Assembly (NCBI GenBank): GCA_002964805.2
Contig: PUDQ02000010.1
Span: forward strand, 682,001-746,000
Length of the DNA: 64,000 nucleotides
From: Trametes villosa
Taxonomy: Eukaryota > Basidiomycota > Agaricomycetes > Polyporales > Polyporaceae
Reading direction: 5' to 3'
Made by a program: the position numbers and the translations under genes. Under the pieces are notes generated by a model. The model searched no databases, was not told the origin of the DNA, and was given only the letters and a program-made list of their open reading frames with translations. Positions 1-13,800 of the stretch are shown in pieces; the first letter of the stretch is position 1, and every line of letters begins with the position of its first letter.

Positions 1-2074
<2,074 letters not shown>

Positions 2075-2285
2075 CGCAGAGAGCCGAGCAGGAGAGAGGA
2101 GGGAGGGGCGGAGAGGGAGATGGGCGCAGAAGGCAAAGGCAAAGGAGGCGCGGCGCTGGGCGAACACGAAAAAGCAAGCGCGCCATGTCACGTGCGTTCC
2201 CATCCTCGACGCGCGTACCTGCACGCGTACCATCTCTCCCTTACTCTCCCCCTCACCATCCTCCTCCCTCCCACACTTCGCTGCA
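2075..2285. promoter_or_regulatory. Divergent promoter region between prp43 and pre4
   Basis: This 211-bp gap separates the start codons of two divergent housekeeping genes and must hold both core promoters. It is GC-rich with a CT-rich tract before the pre4 ATG. No TATA box is evident. Confidence 0.6.
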
Positions 2286-3236
2286 ATGGATCACTTTCCG
2301 ACAAACTGGGGCAGGCCGGTATGCCATACGAAGCATCGGAAGTTGGCTTGGACTGACGGAAATACAGCGCGCGGAGGCTTTTGACCCATATGCCACATAC
2401 CCTCTCCACCAACGGCCAACGGCCAAGGATACGTTCGCGGAGGGTGTCCAGCACACACAGTACGTTTGAATATTTTATTGCACTGCGCGTATACTAACAC
2501 GCCACCAGACAACCCATTGTAACAGGAACGTCGGTACTCGCGATCATGTACAAGGATGGTATTATGATGGCAGCAGACAACCTTGGTACGCCCCGCCACC
2601 TTCCACATAATGACCCCTCCTCACCCTCCCCACCCTCCCCCAGCATCATACGGCTCCCTCGCCCGCTTCAAGGACATCCAGCGCCTGCACGCCGTCGGCA
2701 CCTCCACCGTCATCGGCGCCTCGGGCGACATGTCCGACTTCCAGGCCATCCAGTCCATGCTCGACGACATCGTCACCGACGAGTTCACGCACCAGGACGG
2801 GCACGACCTCGGGCCCACCGAGGTGCACGAGTACCTCTCGCGCGTGCTCTACGCGCGCCGCTCCAAGATGAACCCGCTCTGGAACTCGCTCCTCGTCGGG
2901 GGCGTCCGCGACGGCAAGCGCTTCCTCGGCTACGTCGACCTCCTCGGCACCACCTACTCCGCGCCCTCGATCGCGACCGGCTACGGCTCGTACATCGCCA
3001 TCCCCCTCCTCCGCGCCGCCGTCGACGGCAAGCAGGACACGCTGTCCGAGGCGGAGGCGCGCAACCTGCTGCACGAGTCGATGCGCGTGCTCTTCTACCG
3101 CGACGCGCGCTCGCTCGACAAGTACCAGCTCGCGACGGTCACCGACGCGGGCGTCACCATCTCGGACCAGATCCAGATCGAGACCCAGTGGAGCTTCGCG
3201 GAGGGCATCCGGGGGTACGGCGCCCAGACGCAGTAG
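2286..3236 (+). CDS. pre4: 20S proteasome subunit beta-7 (Pre4/PSMB4)
   Basis: This is a structural, non-catalytic beta subunit of the 20S proteasome core. Exons are 2286-2318, 2368-2459, 2509-2585 and 2644-3236, giving 264 aa. After a propeptide of about 40 residues the mature start TQQPIVTGTSVL is visible, as in yeast Pre4. It is followed by AADNLASYGSLARF, RRSKMNPLWNSLLVGG, FLGYVDLLGTTY, ATGYGSY and MRVLFYRDARS, all diagnostic of this subunit. Introns are 49, 49 and 58 bp with canonical borders, and the exons join in phase. It ends ...IRGYGAQTQ and is divergent from prp43. Confidence 0.96.
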
Positions 3237-4228
3237 AGGGGGATCGCAGCGTGTACAGTAGCAAGTTCATGAACGATACGACTGGACTTTACTCATCCTG
3301 CAGCGACTGGCTGCCACAACCTGCCGTACTAGCGGTAGTGGCTGCACGACTGATACACCGGATACATAGCACCTTGGTCACCGTGTCTGGTTCTCCCAAC
3401 AGCAAGCTTTTCCAACACAACGCAGAGAGGTAGGTGCATCACATGTAGCCTGCTGCAGCCTGCTGCGAACATGCATCCCAACTTCCAGATACGAGAGCAC
3501 GGGCGTCTCATTTTGTGGGTGGTTGTTTGACACGATTCCAGTACCTTGCCCTGAATGTAAACTCAATCTGTAAGTAACTCTACCATTCCTGATGCTACTC
3601 TACGGTTAAGATAAATAACTTTATCATCCAAACAGCATGCTCAAACAGCCTGTGCAGCTCACAGTATCCCAGCGGTGTCATTGGAGCAACTTCATTGCAG
3701 GTGCGACTGGTCCATATGTGAAGAGGCTATCGACGCATCCCAGCACTCACTAGTATCCCGTATATACAGCGCGACCGGAGCGGGTTCCGGGGCCTCAGTT
3801 GCTCGCGGTAATTCATCGCAAAGATGAATACGCCCCCAACAACCAGCCATCGATTCCGGAGCTCACGGGGGGATGCACTAGCGACAGCACATGTCTAACA
3901 CGCGGTGGCGTCGCGCACCTCCCTGCCCCTGCAGCCGCACACGCCCCGTGCGCCACTATCAGTAGGAAGTATACCCCGCGAGCTCTTCTCGCGCAATGTC
4001 AGCCTGGGATGAAGATTCCATTCAGCTGTCTAGATGGCCCGCCAATAAGGGCTCGTATCATGTCCGCGCTCCTCGAACTCCGGTCAGTTCTCTAATGCCT
4101 CCGGACTGCGCCGTATCCTCGAGGACAAGAATCTAAGCATCAAAGCCTCCCCATGTCCGCGAACTCGCACCCTTTCCTCACCATCCCAGCGTAAACATCA
4201 CCACCACCGCTCCAGGCGCTTTGCCTCC
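3237..4228. other. Intergenic region between pre4 and the first HET gene
   Basis: No convincing gene was found. Short frames here lack domain signals and splice structure. The last 250 bp are related to the region upstream of the second HET gene: both contain ATGAAGATTCCATT followed by a GCTGTCT block, at about 4010 and 15540. This is therefore the duplicated HET promoter. Confidence 0.5.
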
Positions 4229-6486
4229 ATGGGCACCGGCATCTCCAAGCTCCCAATCCCACCCATCTCTGGGGACATCCTCCCGCTCCGCCCTCCCTCC
4301 ATCTGCAAATTCTGCTGGGAACACCCCTTTTCCGTACATCTTGGGATCCTCGTCCCGAGCACCCCTGCCCCACGTCGACACCCGGACCCGGAACCCGCCG
4401 GTGAGCCCGCCATCAAGGGATACGCGTACACGACCTCCTGGGCGGACCTCGAGGCACGCGCCGCCGCAGGCTGCCTCTGGTGCCAGTTCCTCTGCGTGCT
4501 GCCCCGCGATGAGACCTCGGATAGTCCGCTGGAGATCACCGTGGGGAGGCACGCGGTGGCGGCAACGACGGGGGTGACCCCGCGCGGGACGCAGAATCTC
4601 GTCGTGCTCGTCCGCGGGGAGATGCGCTTTCGGGGGTACGTATATGCCGATGCAAGTAAGTTCACTACCGTATCATCATATATTACCCCCAGCCTCAGAG
4701 CATCCATTTAAACGCCTCTCTGCCAGATGATCCCGCGTCGACATGGATCGTCGCGCGCAGCCCCGTGCTCGAAGTTGGGTCTTCGCACGCTCTTACGCTC
4801 GCAAAGACCTGTATCGATGAATGTGTGCACGGACACGAGCGCTGCCGTTCGCTCTCTCAAACGGACACCGAACCCCCACTCCCTACCCGTCTAATCGACT
4901 GCAGCAACCCCGACCGCCCACGTCTTGTACCAACCGCTGGGACGACCGGAAAGTACGTTGCGCTCAGCTACGTCTGGGGAGAAGCCCAGCCGCACAAAAC
5001 CACAACGCTCAACATCTCCACCTACGAACGCGGAATCGACCTTGCTTGCTTCCCCGCGACGATCCAGGACGCGATCCGCGTCACGCACGCGCTCGGCTTT
5101 CGCTACCTTTGGGCGGACACGCTGTGCATCATTCAGGACTCGGATGAGGACCGGGGCCGCGAGATCGGGCGCATGCACGACATCTACCGCGACGCGCACC
5201 TCACCATCATCGCGGCCAGCGCCTCGAAGGTCAGCGAGGGGTTCCTCCAAGAACGGCCATCGACCCCATGCATGGCCCCACAAACGCCCTCGGGGAGCCT
5301 CGCCCTCCCCTTCATCTGCCCTCCCCTGCCCAAATCGAATGGCCCAGACCGCGCTGTGGGCACGATACACATCGCCCCGCGACACATCATAGGCGTCAAA
5401 GGCGCGGTGCAGTCCTACAGCCACACCTCCGAGCCCATCAGCACGCGCGGCTGGTGCATGCAAGAATACCTCATGTCCCCGCGCGCGCTCCTCTTCACCT
5501 CCTCCACGCTCCAGTTCCGCTGCCCCACCGCCACGCACAACGTCGGCTCCTCCTTCTACGACCAGGACGGCGAGCGCAAGCTGCCCCCCGCGCTCTTCCT
5601 CCCCGACCCGCCGCCCCTCAAGCGGGGCTCGGTCGAGTGGGGCGCAGTGCGCAAGGCGTGGCTCGACATCGTCGAGGACTACACCCGGCGCGCGATCACC
5701 GTGCCCTCCGACAAGCTCGTCGCGTGCGGCGCGATCGCGGCCGTGTTCCAGCGCGTCCTGCGCTCGGACTACCTCGCCGGGCTCTGGCGGGACACTCTCC
5801 TCCTCGACATGCTGTGGCACAAGCGCGCGGGCTCCGACGTCTCCCGTCCTTCAGCGTACCGCGCCCCGTCGTGGTCGTGGGTCGCCGTGGACGGGGCCGT
5901 CGTGAATGGGGGAAGGTGGAAGGACGCCACCCTTGGGGAGGAGGTCCCAGTCGCGGAGGTCGTGCGCTGCAACGTCACCCTCGCGGACCCTGAGTTTCCG
6001 TTTGGCCAGGTCACGGGCGGCTCCCTTGTCTTGCGCGCTGCGATGATTCCGTGCATGCTGCGCCAGGCTGGGGAAAACACCGAGTGTGTCCTTTTGCGGC
6101 CTGACAAACCAAATCGAACGCCTCGAAGCGCATTGACAGGACGTGTCCGCCGTGCCGACGCCAAACCGAAGGCCACCACAGGCTCAGCAGATGTCGGTGA
6201 GGCCTACCTCGACTGCGCCGCGGACGCGGGGATCCGGCAGGCATGGGCCGTCCCGCTCGTCAAGCACGGAGAGTATTCCCGATTCTGGTTCAGGCAAGGT
6301 CTTCTCGTTGTCCCAGTCGCCCAACGCAGGGGTGATGGCTCAGACACGTCGACTGGCGAGCAAATTGTTTATCGGAGGATTGGATTCTTTAGCATAGACG
6401 AAGAGGACACGGGTTCGGGGGAGCACAAAGCTCCGAGGTTCGTCTGGATCAAGAAGCTGCCCTTGGTCGAGATAGAACTGGTGTAG
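4229..6486 (+). CDS. HET-domain (heterokaryon incompatibility-like) protein, copy 1
   Basis: The HET domain (PF06985) belongs to fungal non-self recognition and programmed cell-death proteins. Exons are 4229-4655 and 4727-6486 (intron 71 bp), giving 728 aa. The N-terminus MGTGISKLPIPP fits an N-myristoylation signal (Gly2, Ser6). Paired cysteines follow in ICKFCWEHPF and AGCLWCQFLC. The HET core begins at roughly residue 220: ALSYVWG, then RYLWADTLCIIQDSDEDRGR, the block around IYRDAHLTIIAASA, and later STRGWCMQEYLMSPR. The C-terminal half of about 350 residues has APSWSWVAVDG and no known domain. It is a close paralogue of the gene at 15750-18023, and the upstream region is duplicated too. 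The role in allorecognition is inferred from the family only. Confidence 0.92.
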
Positions 6487-6623
6487 CCACCGTAACTCAA
6501 CACAGCTACCAGTGCTCCCGGGGCCCTAGAACATTGTGGGCTACTGATCGTCGTGGTTGTCTCCTCTAGGGCAAAAGTGTGAGATACAGCTTACAGTTAA
6601 GTATAGTAGGCGAGGTCGAGCTG
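6487..6623. other. 3' flank of HET copy 1 up to the CACTA left end
   Basis: This is a short spacer between the HET stop codon and the left terminal inverted repeat. No gene is visible. Confidence 0.5.
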
Positions 6624-6669
6624 AGCGCTGAGCCCCAGCGAGAACGGCGCCTTTCCGCAGGTATCTACG
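6624..6669 (+). repeat. Left terminal inverted repeat of the CACTA element
   Basis: The repeat begins AGCGCTGAGCCCCAGCGAGA, continues into CGCCTTTCCGCAGGTATCT, and pairs with the reverse complement of 15122-15167. The outer boundary is uncertain by a few bases. Confidence 0.75.
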
Positions 6670-7333
6670 TATATCTAGATCGTCTCACCCAGTATATATA
6701 TATGCAGATATACGCAGAAACTCAAACGGCTGAATAGATACATGCTGAATATATCTGGGTCTTTCCGCGGCTTTCTGCACGTATACGAGCAACGAGGATA
6801 TATTGAGATATCTATGGATATACACAGGACCCCCCGCTGCTACTACACGAACCGAATCCGCCCGCGCGAGGTCCCGGTCGGCCCCGGGAGAGGCCCGGAG
6901 CCACGCGGACGCGCCCGCAGGTCGAGGTAGCGGTGTACGAGTGAAGGAGTCGCATCGCGCCAGCCGTGGGGACCGTGAGCGCGCACCTAGAAACCCAGCG
7001 CGCGAGCCCGGCCAGGCGACGAGGAGACAGGCGAAAGCGAGAGCCAAAGAGGGGACAAGTGCCATGTAGAGACAGTCGACAGATAGGACGTGTGGAGAGT
7101 GGCGGGGAGTGGCGGAGAAGAGGCGTTGCCAGAGGAGACCAGACTCAGCCAGGCCGCGAGGAGACGAGAGGGTGAGTAAAGACAGGTATGTTGCCACAGG
7201 CAGGCAGGCGGGCAGAGCAGAGGCAGCGAGTGGAGACAGAAGACGGGCACTGCCGAAGGGCAGTGAGCATCGCGAACTGTGGCATTCGAGTGCTGTACGA
7301 GACTCACCTGGTTGGCGGCATCGTCCTATGCAT
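6670..7333. other. Left subterminal region of the CACTA element
   Basis: AT-rich stretches (ATATATATATGCAGATATACGC around 6694-6715, and 6790-6830) are followed by G+A-rich sequence. Copies of the CTTTCCG-type subterminal motif occur near 6760. Such repeats normally bind the element's own proteins. No gene is seen. Confidence 0.5.
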
Positions 7334-9569
7334 CTAGCACGGCTCGGGAGTGTCGCCCCGCGCGCCGTCGGTGGCCGCGTACAGCTGACACGGGATTAGT
7401 GGCCATCCGCACGAAGTGGACGGTGCTTACCTGGCGCCGGTAGGGCTTCTTCCCTTTGTACCACTCGTCGTACCCCGCGCGCGTGCCTTCCGGGTTCTTG
7501 CGGGCCCATATCCTCGCACAAATGTCCCTATATGCGGCGGCGTCAGACGGCACGAAGGGCGGACAGTGGACAGGTGACGTACTTTGGCTTGCGGTGGGCG
7601 TCGTCGTCCGGCGGGGGGAAGGGGTCGCTCGCACCGACCTTGCGTGGCTTAGGCTTGGACGTCTTCAGGTTTTGAGCCACGGTAGGAGGCGCTGCGGGAG
7701 GTGGCTGGGCCGCGACCACGGTCGCAGTCGACGGTGTGGTCGACGGAAGGGGCATGGAGTCGGCCGCAGGCGGAGACGATGGGCGGGGCGAGGACGGGGC
7801 AGCAGGCGAGGCCGACGGGGTGGGCACAATTCCGGGGGAGGACGTCGGGGCGGGGGATGCACTTGTCGGCGCTGCCGGGACAGTAGACCACTTCAGGGCG
7901 GCACTGGGCGGGCCACAGTCAGTGCGTGTACTGAGAGGTATAATGAGGACTTACAGTGGCTTCTTGAATGTAATCTGAGGCATGCCGGGTTAGTAGGCAA
8001 GACGACTCCGGCATCTAAGTATTGTCGCGCACCTTTACTTTCGGCGGCGGCACGTTCTCTTGAGGGGGCTCTGGCATGGCGGGAGGCAAACTGTCGGAGG
8101 ACGTGTCGGGACTGGCTGGGGTTCCGGGGCGCGAGGGGGAAGATGGGGGAGTGGGAGAGGCGGTGCGTTGCCTCTTGCTGGGAGGAGCCTCGGCGTCAGG
8201 TTCGGCGGACTCAAGGTGGCCGGATGAGCCCGCGGCTGCAGCCTCCGGGCTGGGCGACATCCGGAAAGGGGCGTCCGCGAGTACCTTGCCAACATTTTCG
8301 GATCCCGCGACGTCCTCCTCGAATTCGCGATCCGCCTTCGTCTTTTTGATAGCTACTGCCGGCGGTTACGATCAGTGCACTCGGGAGATCTGCTATATCA
8401 TTGCGTACCTTTGGCCTTCTTGCCCTGCTTAGCGAGTTTTTTGAGCTCCTTGGCCTTCGCCGCGATGCGTGCCAGGCGCGCTTCGTACTTGGTCTTCCAT
8501 TGAGAATAGTTTGCCTTGATCGCGACTCTGTCGGCCTTCCAGTCGTCCTCGCAGAGCTGAAGTTCAAAACATTGAGTTCGCATCCAATGATGGTACTCGA
8601 GGGCGATCTGCGAGTCGATCCCCTGTTGCCAAGTACGGGGGGCGCGCTTGTTCCGGTGTAGATACACGCAGAACTCCCGGAAGCGACGGCGAATAGTGCC
8701 CGCGCGCGTCCCATCGATGACGTTCCCCTCGGCGTCGGTTATGAATCCTAAACACACATTCTCGTTGTTAGCCATACGAGTCGGGCCTTTTTGGCCCTTT
8801 TCTTCTCCCGGCGACGTGCTTTCTTTCGCGTTCGGCCGCCATTCGCACTGGCGCCAATACAGAACCTAGACAAACATTGGGTCAGGTGTACCGCGGCGCG
8901 AAGCGAAGGACATACGTTCGGAAACTCGGCGCGGTCGCGAGGCTTATTAACATACCAGCCGTTAGCGTCGATCTCCGGCGCGTAGCGAGGGGGAGGGAGG
9001 ATCAGAGGATCCATCGGCTGCAGGTGTCCTTGGCCGACGGCACCTCCAGAGCTGTGACCAATCATATCAGTGATGCTCGGGCTTCGTGAGCTGCCGCATA
9101 TATCCACCGTAACATATTCCTGTGAAGCCAGAGTGAGCAGTATTATACGTGAAGTCAAGGATCGGAACTCACTGGATAAACACCATTTGGTTTTGGAGCG
9201 CTTGCAGGTGTTGCTCAGCCCATGTCGGGGGTCCCGTAGAGAACGCCGGCTGTATATTCATGCCGCCGGGGATCTGGGAAGCAACATCAGTAGGTTCGTC
9301 GGGGTAAATGCGGTCAGCAGGCGCACCGGCATGCCAAATCCGAGCAGAGGCCCGCCCGCAGGGAGAAGCCCTGTGCCTGTACCCGAAGCTGTCACCTGTG
9401 GCTCGTTACCAGGGCCGCGGCTCGCAGCGCCAGGCACCATGCCGGCTATCCAGTTGCCTTGGCCGTTGTTGGCCGCGATGCCAGAATCTACCGGAGAGAC
9501 TGCGCCAGAGGTTGGCGGAGAGTCTTGCGTGGGCGATGGGAATATTTGGACACCGAGATTGGGCTGCAT
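7334..9569 (-). CDS. CACTA-associated accessory protein (595 aa, unknown function)
   Basis: Nine exons join in phase: 9327-9569, 9173-9273, 8916-9090, 8409-8865, 8033-8355, 7955-7974, 7583-7903, 7431-7527 and 7334-7384. The N-terminal 170 residues are Gly/Pro/Ser-rich. The core (roughly residues 210-310) reads GFITDAEGNVIDGTRAGTIR ... RTWQQG ... LCEDDWKADRVAIKANYSQW. I recognise this type from uncharacterised mushroom proteins found beside Tnp2 genes. A Lys-rich basic stretch follows, then a long Pro/Ser/Ala-rich linker with PPSKRQR as a possible nuclear signal, and a C-terminal block with IWARKNPEGTRAGYDEWYKG. By analogy with plant CACTA elements it may be the second, DNA-binding transposition protein. 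That is inference. Exon 6 is only 20 nt. Confidence 0.75.
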
Positions 9570-9669
9570 CTTGCGAGAGGGTGAATGTATGCGGTGGGCG
9601 CTGGGAGGATGGTAGAGGTTAGAGACAAAACGGGAAATTTTTAGGCTGCGACGACCACCTTCGCGGGAG

Positions 9670-10713
9670 ATGCCGCACCCGATTTGGATGGATTGTCTCT
9701 CCGCGCCGTACGGAATCCTCCCGCCACATGCCATCATGTCCGCGTACTACCACCAACCACTGCTGGATGCTTGTATGCTCTCTACCAAACAGTTTACACT
9801 GAATAAAACACTTCAGGGGTCTTTTACTATGCGACTTCTCGACTTGGCTGTGCTCTCGGCGTCGCTGGCGTGCAAATACGGTGACACTACTCCATCCGAC
9901 CCCACGCTCGCTGAAGACGACCTCAAACGCCTGTTCTCCGGCTTTACGGATGTCGCGGACGCTCTCCATGCCATGCACTCTTCGAACCCCCGCACTGCGA
10001 TCACAGCCTGGGTAGCCCCTGCCGAAACGACCGAGAGAGCGGAACCGCCCGTCCATCTCAGCGCGGCAGCCATGGCCGATCTTGCCGAAACTCTCGTCCC
10101 TATCCTGCACAAGCCAGTCCAAACCGCTCTCCTTTCTACCATCGTTCTCGCCCTTTCGGAGCCACTCACTGAGGCACTGCGCACCAATATAATTGCCGAC
10201 CTGGAAGAGCAGCTCCTTCAAGACCTTCGAGGGCCTCTCCTCGAACGGCTCCTCCCCGACCTGCGCGAGGAACGATCTAGTCGTGTCACTCGCGTGCCTG
10301 CTGCGCCGGAGGACGGGCGTGTGTCGTCCCCGCGTGAGTCGTCCCCGGAGATCTCCCCTGGCCAAGACACGTCCCTGGCCGCGTGGGCTGCTCTCGGGGT
10401 TACACCGGCCTCCTCTCCTGCTCACTCGCCCCCGCATGCCCCCACTGTGTCCCCGGCATCCCCACCCGTCCCCATCCCCGGCATCCCCTGCAGTTCTCCC
10501 CCTACGCTCCGCCCCGCCTCTCCAGATATCTTGGACAGCCGCAAGCGTTCGCCTTCCTTGGAGTACACCGCCCCGCGCGATCTGTCCCCTCCGGCCTCTT
10601 CCGTGCCGCGGTCGTACAGTCGCGCCCTCCAAGCGCGGTCCTTTATCCCGCCGAGAACAAAGCGCCGCCGCACTCGCACCATCATCGCGTCAGACGCAGA
10701 CGATTCGGCATGA
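9670..10713 (+). CDS. Hypothetical protein inside the CACTA element (up to 347 aa)
   Basis: One uninterrupted frame runs divergently from the accessory gene and converges on the transposase gene. The start is uncertain: ATG 9670 gives 347 aa, while ATG 9736 (MSAYYHQPLL) gives 325 aa. The N-terminal half is helical and acidic, with LAEDDLKRLFSGFTDVADAL and amphipathic runs such as DLRGPLLERLLPDLREE. The C-terminal half is Pro/Ser-rich with repeated SSP and SPA motifs, and ends in a basic patch PPRTKRRRTRT that could be a nuclear signal. No known domain was recognised. The position inside the element suggests a transposon-encoded or captured gene. Real expression is unproven. Confidence 0.55.
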   Translation: MPHPIWMDCLSAPYGILPPHAIMSAYYHQPLLDACMLSTKQFTLNKTLQGSFTMRLLDLAVLSASLACKYGDTTPSDPTLAEDDLKRLFSGFTDVADALHAMHSSNPRTAITAWVAPAETTERAEPPVHLSAAAMADLAETLVPILHKPVQTALLSTIVLALSEPLTEALRTNIIADLEEQLLQDLRGPLLERLLPDLREERSSRVTRVPAAPEDGRVSSPRESSPEISPGQDTSLAAWAALGVTPASSPAHSPPHAPTVSPASPPVPIPGIPCSSPPTLRPASPDILDSRKRSPSLEYTAPRDLSPPASSVPRSYSRALQARSFIPPRTKRRRTRTIIASDADDSA

Positions 10714-10730
10714 ACGCGGGGAGAGACACG

Positions 10731-10780
10731 CGGGGAGAGCAGAGGTTTCAAAGGACGGGGAGAGCAGAGGTTTCAAAGGA
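10731..10780 (+). repeat. Two perfect tandem copies of a 25-bp unit
   Basis: The unit starts CGGGGAGAGCAGAGGTTTCA, runs 10731-10755, and is repeated exactly at 10756-10780. It lies just after the stop codon of the 347-aa frame, in the spacer between converging genes, and is preceded by a related partial unit at 10716. Confidence 0.85.
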
Positions 10781-10884
10781 AGACGAGTACCATTTCTCGT
10801 GTATCGATACCGCTACGTACATGTACAATGATAATCAAAACTTCTCCTCACTTTCGCTGGTCGTAGTCGCGTGCATACATGTAC

Positions 10885-13800
10885 CTACTCATTGTCGTCA
10901 GCGTCGTCTCCCGGCCCATCCAACGGCTCCTCGCGGCCGCCGAGGAGAGCCACATCGAGCCCGGGCTTCTCCACAACGAAAAAGCGGCTGCCGTACCGTT
11001 CAGGGGCCCGGGGATCGGCGGTTTCGGCTGCGGTCATGGGCAGGGGGACCATCGCGACGACGGAGCTGATGGCGGTGATGTCCACAACCTCGCGCGAGTC
11101 CGCGCCGGGCAGTGTGCATGCGAGGACCGTGTTCTCGGACTCGACGAGGATGGCGGGATCCGGGGCTGAGAATGGCGCTATCATGGCGAGCGCGCGTTCG
11201 ATGCCTGCGATATCCAGCAAGAAGAAGTACTGGACTTCGACGAATCGGCTAGGTTCACCCGCAAGCTAGCAAGGTAGATTAGCGCATATGATTGACTGAT
11301 CTGTGTGCTACACACCTTAACCATGCGCGCACGCCGTGGCGAGCGGCCGCGCAGCTCCAAAATGCACTCCTTCCAAGCCGTCCGCGCGATCTGTCCGTTG
11401 GGCAGACGCAAGCGCGCCCACCGGCGTACGAGCGGGGTCCAGTTGGGGTGCGGGTCGCCTGCACGGACGAGATACTCGAGGACAGCGGACTCCTCCGCGG
11501 GAGACACGCGCCGCGATGTCGTGTCCATCGCGCGCAGGAGAACGTATCCTCCGCCGAGGTCGTGGGCGCCACGCGGAAGGCCGGGTGCTTCGGCAAGGTC
11601 GGGGATCATCGCCTTGATGGCATTGACCTGCGTGCGGCGGAGAGCGCGCTCCGAGACGTTCGCGTACGGGGTGCTGTGCTGCTTGATCTCACGAGTGATG
11701 TTGCCAATGTAATTTTCGAGGGTCCACTGGGTATAGAGGGTGCCAGGACCGCGGCGATGAACCTCCTGGACGAGGTGAGTCAGGGCGTGGAGACTCTGCC
11801 GGATGTGGTTGAGACGTTCGCGATGGCGGGCGTAGTAGAGGGTTTCGATGGCCTCGACGTGCAGGACGAGGTTGATGTGAGCCTCGAGGAGTTGGGCGTC
11901 TGGAAGGCACCGCTGCAGAATGATCCGGACGCCGCGCACGAGCTTGCAGAATGGCAGGTAGTAAAGCGGGCGTTGGACGCCGCGCAGGAAGCCCGGAAGA
12001 AGACCGTACACGTAGAGCAGGTACTCCCAGGCCTTGTAGCCGCTGGAGATCTTCTCTGCCGGGTTCCGAGGAGGGCGGTCGAAAGAGCCCGGGAGGCAGT
12101 GTGCCGCCGCGGCGACGAGCTGTCCATGTGCAGTCCAGAGATCCTTGTTCATGAAGATCGCCCAGTCCCAGGTTGCCTTGCTGTCAGGAGCCTCACATGC
12201 GAGGGTGCCGCGGAGGAGGGATAGGACAAGATCTGTGAGGTTCAGCGAAATGAGATGCATCAAGTCCGCGCCGAAGATGTCGGGGACGCCGAGCGAGCGT
12301 GGGATCCCGCTGAAGATGCTCGGTTTTGCGATCCCGGTCTGCAGCCTGTTGCGGGCATATGCGGCGTTGTTGCGAGACTGTTCGACGAGGCGCAAGTTGT
12401 CCTCGTAGCGTTTTCGGGTCTCCGCGGGCGTCTCGCCGGTGTCAATCTCGGTGCGAAGGGGAACATCGGCGTGGTCCGAGTCCTCCGGGGGATGCGGTTG
12501 GAGGGCTGCGGGATAATACATGGAGCCCCCTATTTTATTGCGCCCGAGGAAGGGGCAATATAAACGGCACCCGTGCGCACCTTGGTGGCCGACGAGGCCG
12601 TTCAGATACGCCATCGCGGGGCCGTCCGCGGTCGCCAGGAGTAGATAGACAAACGACTTGAACCGACGATCCTCGGAGGCGTCCCAGACTTCGAGCCCCT
12701 CACGCTGGAGGGCGGCGAGGTGGTAGAGGCCAGGGTAGAGGAACGAATCGATGTTCTTGGGCTTCTTGGGGCCGCCGATGACTGCGCCCGGCAGCACGAA
12801 GCGCTTCTTGTAGCGCGAGTCGGGCGGTAGGTCGAAGACGACCCAAACCGAGAACCAGCAGTCCGACGCCTTGGACTCGTACAGCTGAGCCCCATCGATC
12901 GAGAACATGAGGACCATGTCCTCGTCCTTGATCGCCCTTGTCCGCTCCTCCTCCTGGACGGCAGCGAGATAGGCCTCGCCATAGTAGACGTCGTCGAATG
13001 CAGGCGTAGCCGTGGGGTCGCGCGCGGCTTCATCCAAGATGCGGCGTGTTTCGCGAGCGCGGTGCTTCATGAGCGTAGCCGTCTCGGGCGACGACCACAT
13101 CGCCTGGAGTTGGGGGCCAAGCGGGTAGGTTTGGAAGGTGCGCCGCGCGACCTCCTTCCCCTGCGCGAGCTTCCAGGCGTCGTAGCGCGACTCCCCGCAG
13201 AAGGGGCACTGCTCGAAGACGGCGAATGGGCCGATGTATGCGAGGCATGTGTTGACGCACATGTCGGTGTGGATCGCGTCGATGCCCGTCAGGTTGGACG
13301 CGAGGCGTTTGACCTGGCAAAAATAGGCGTGAGATTCGTGCGCGCGTCACGGCAGGCAGCAATACTCATGCATACCTGGTCGTAGGTAGGGATCTCCTGT
13401 CTTCCCAGCTCTTTGAATGCGGCGCGGTTGTCCGCGTAGTTCTCCTCGGAAGCGTCGCCGCGAGCGCAGAACATGCGCAGGCCTGCGCGGTCCGCGGGGG
13501 TGAGGTTCTGCGTGGGGGCGCGCGGCGGGCTGCTCATGCGCGCGAGGGTCTCCGCGCTGAGGCCGGAGTCCTTGAGGCGCGCGTTCTGCAGGCCGCGTAT
13601 GAAGGCGTGCGTCTCGCGCACCTCCTTGCGGCGGCTCTGGGACGGCACACCGAGGTCCTCGGTGTAGCCGTACTCAGGGTCGGAGGGAGGCGTGTCGGGA
13701 CGCGGGTCGTCTTCATCGTCATCAGCGGCGCGTGGGTAGAAGACCATGTCTTCGCCAGGAGGTGGCGAGGGCGAGGCCGAACCGTTGTCAGGGCGCGAGG

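Noticed and set aside
2546..3433. 295-codon Arg-rich plus frame over pre4
   Set aside because: It overlaps the well-supported proteasome exons in another frame and is only Arg/Pro/His-rich shadow.
4891..5820. 309-codon minus-strand frame antisense to HET copy 1
   Set aside because: It is a compositional shadow of the GC-rich HET exon. The related 274-codon frame antisense to copy 2 is not the same protein.
6595..6623. Classical CACTA terminal bases or target-site duplication at the element's left end
   Set aside because: The flanks CGAGCTG and GGGTGCC do not match, and neither end reads CACTA, so exact termini were left open.
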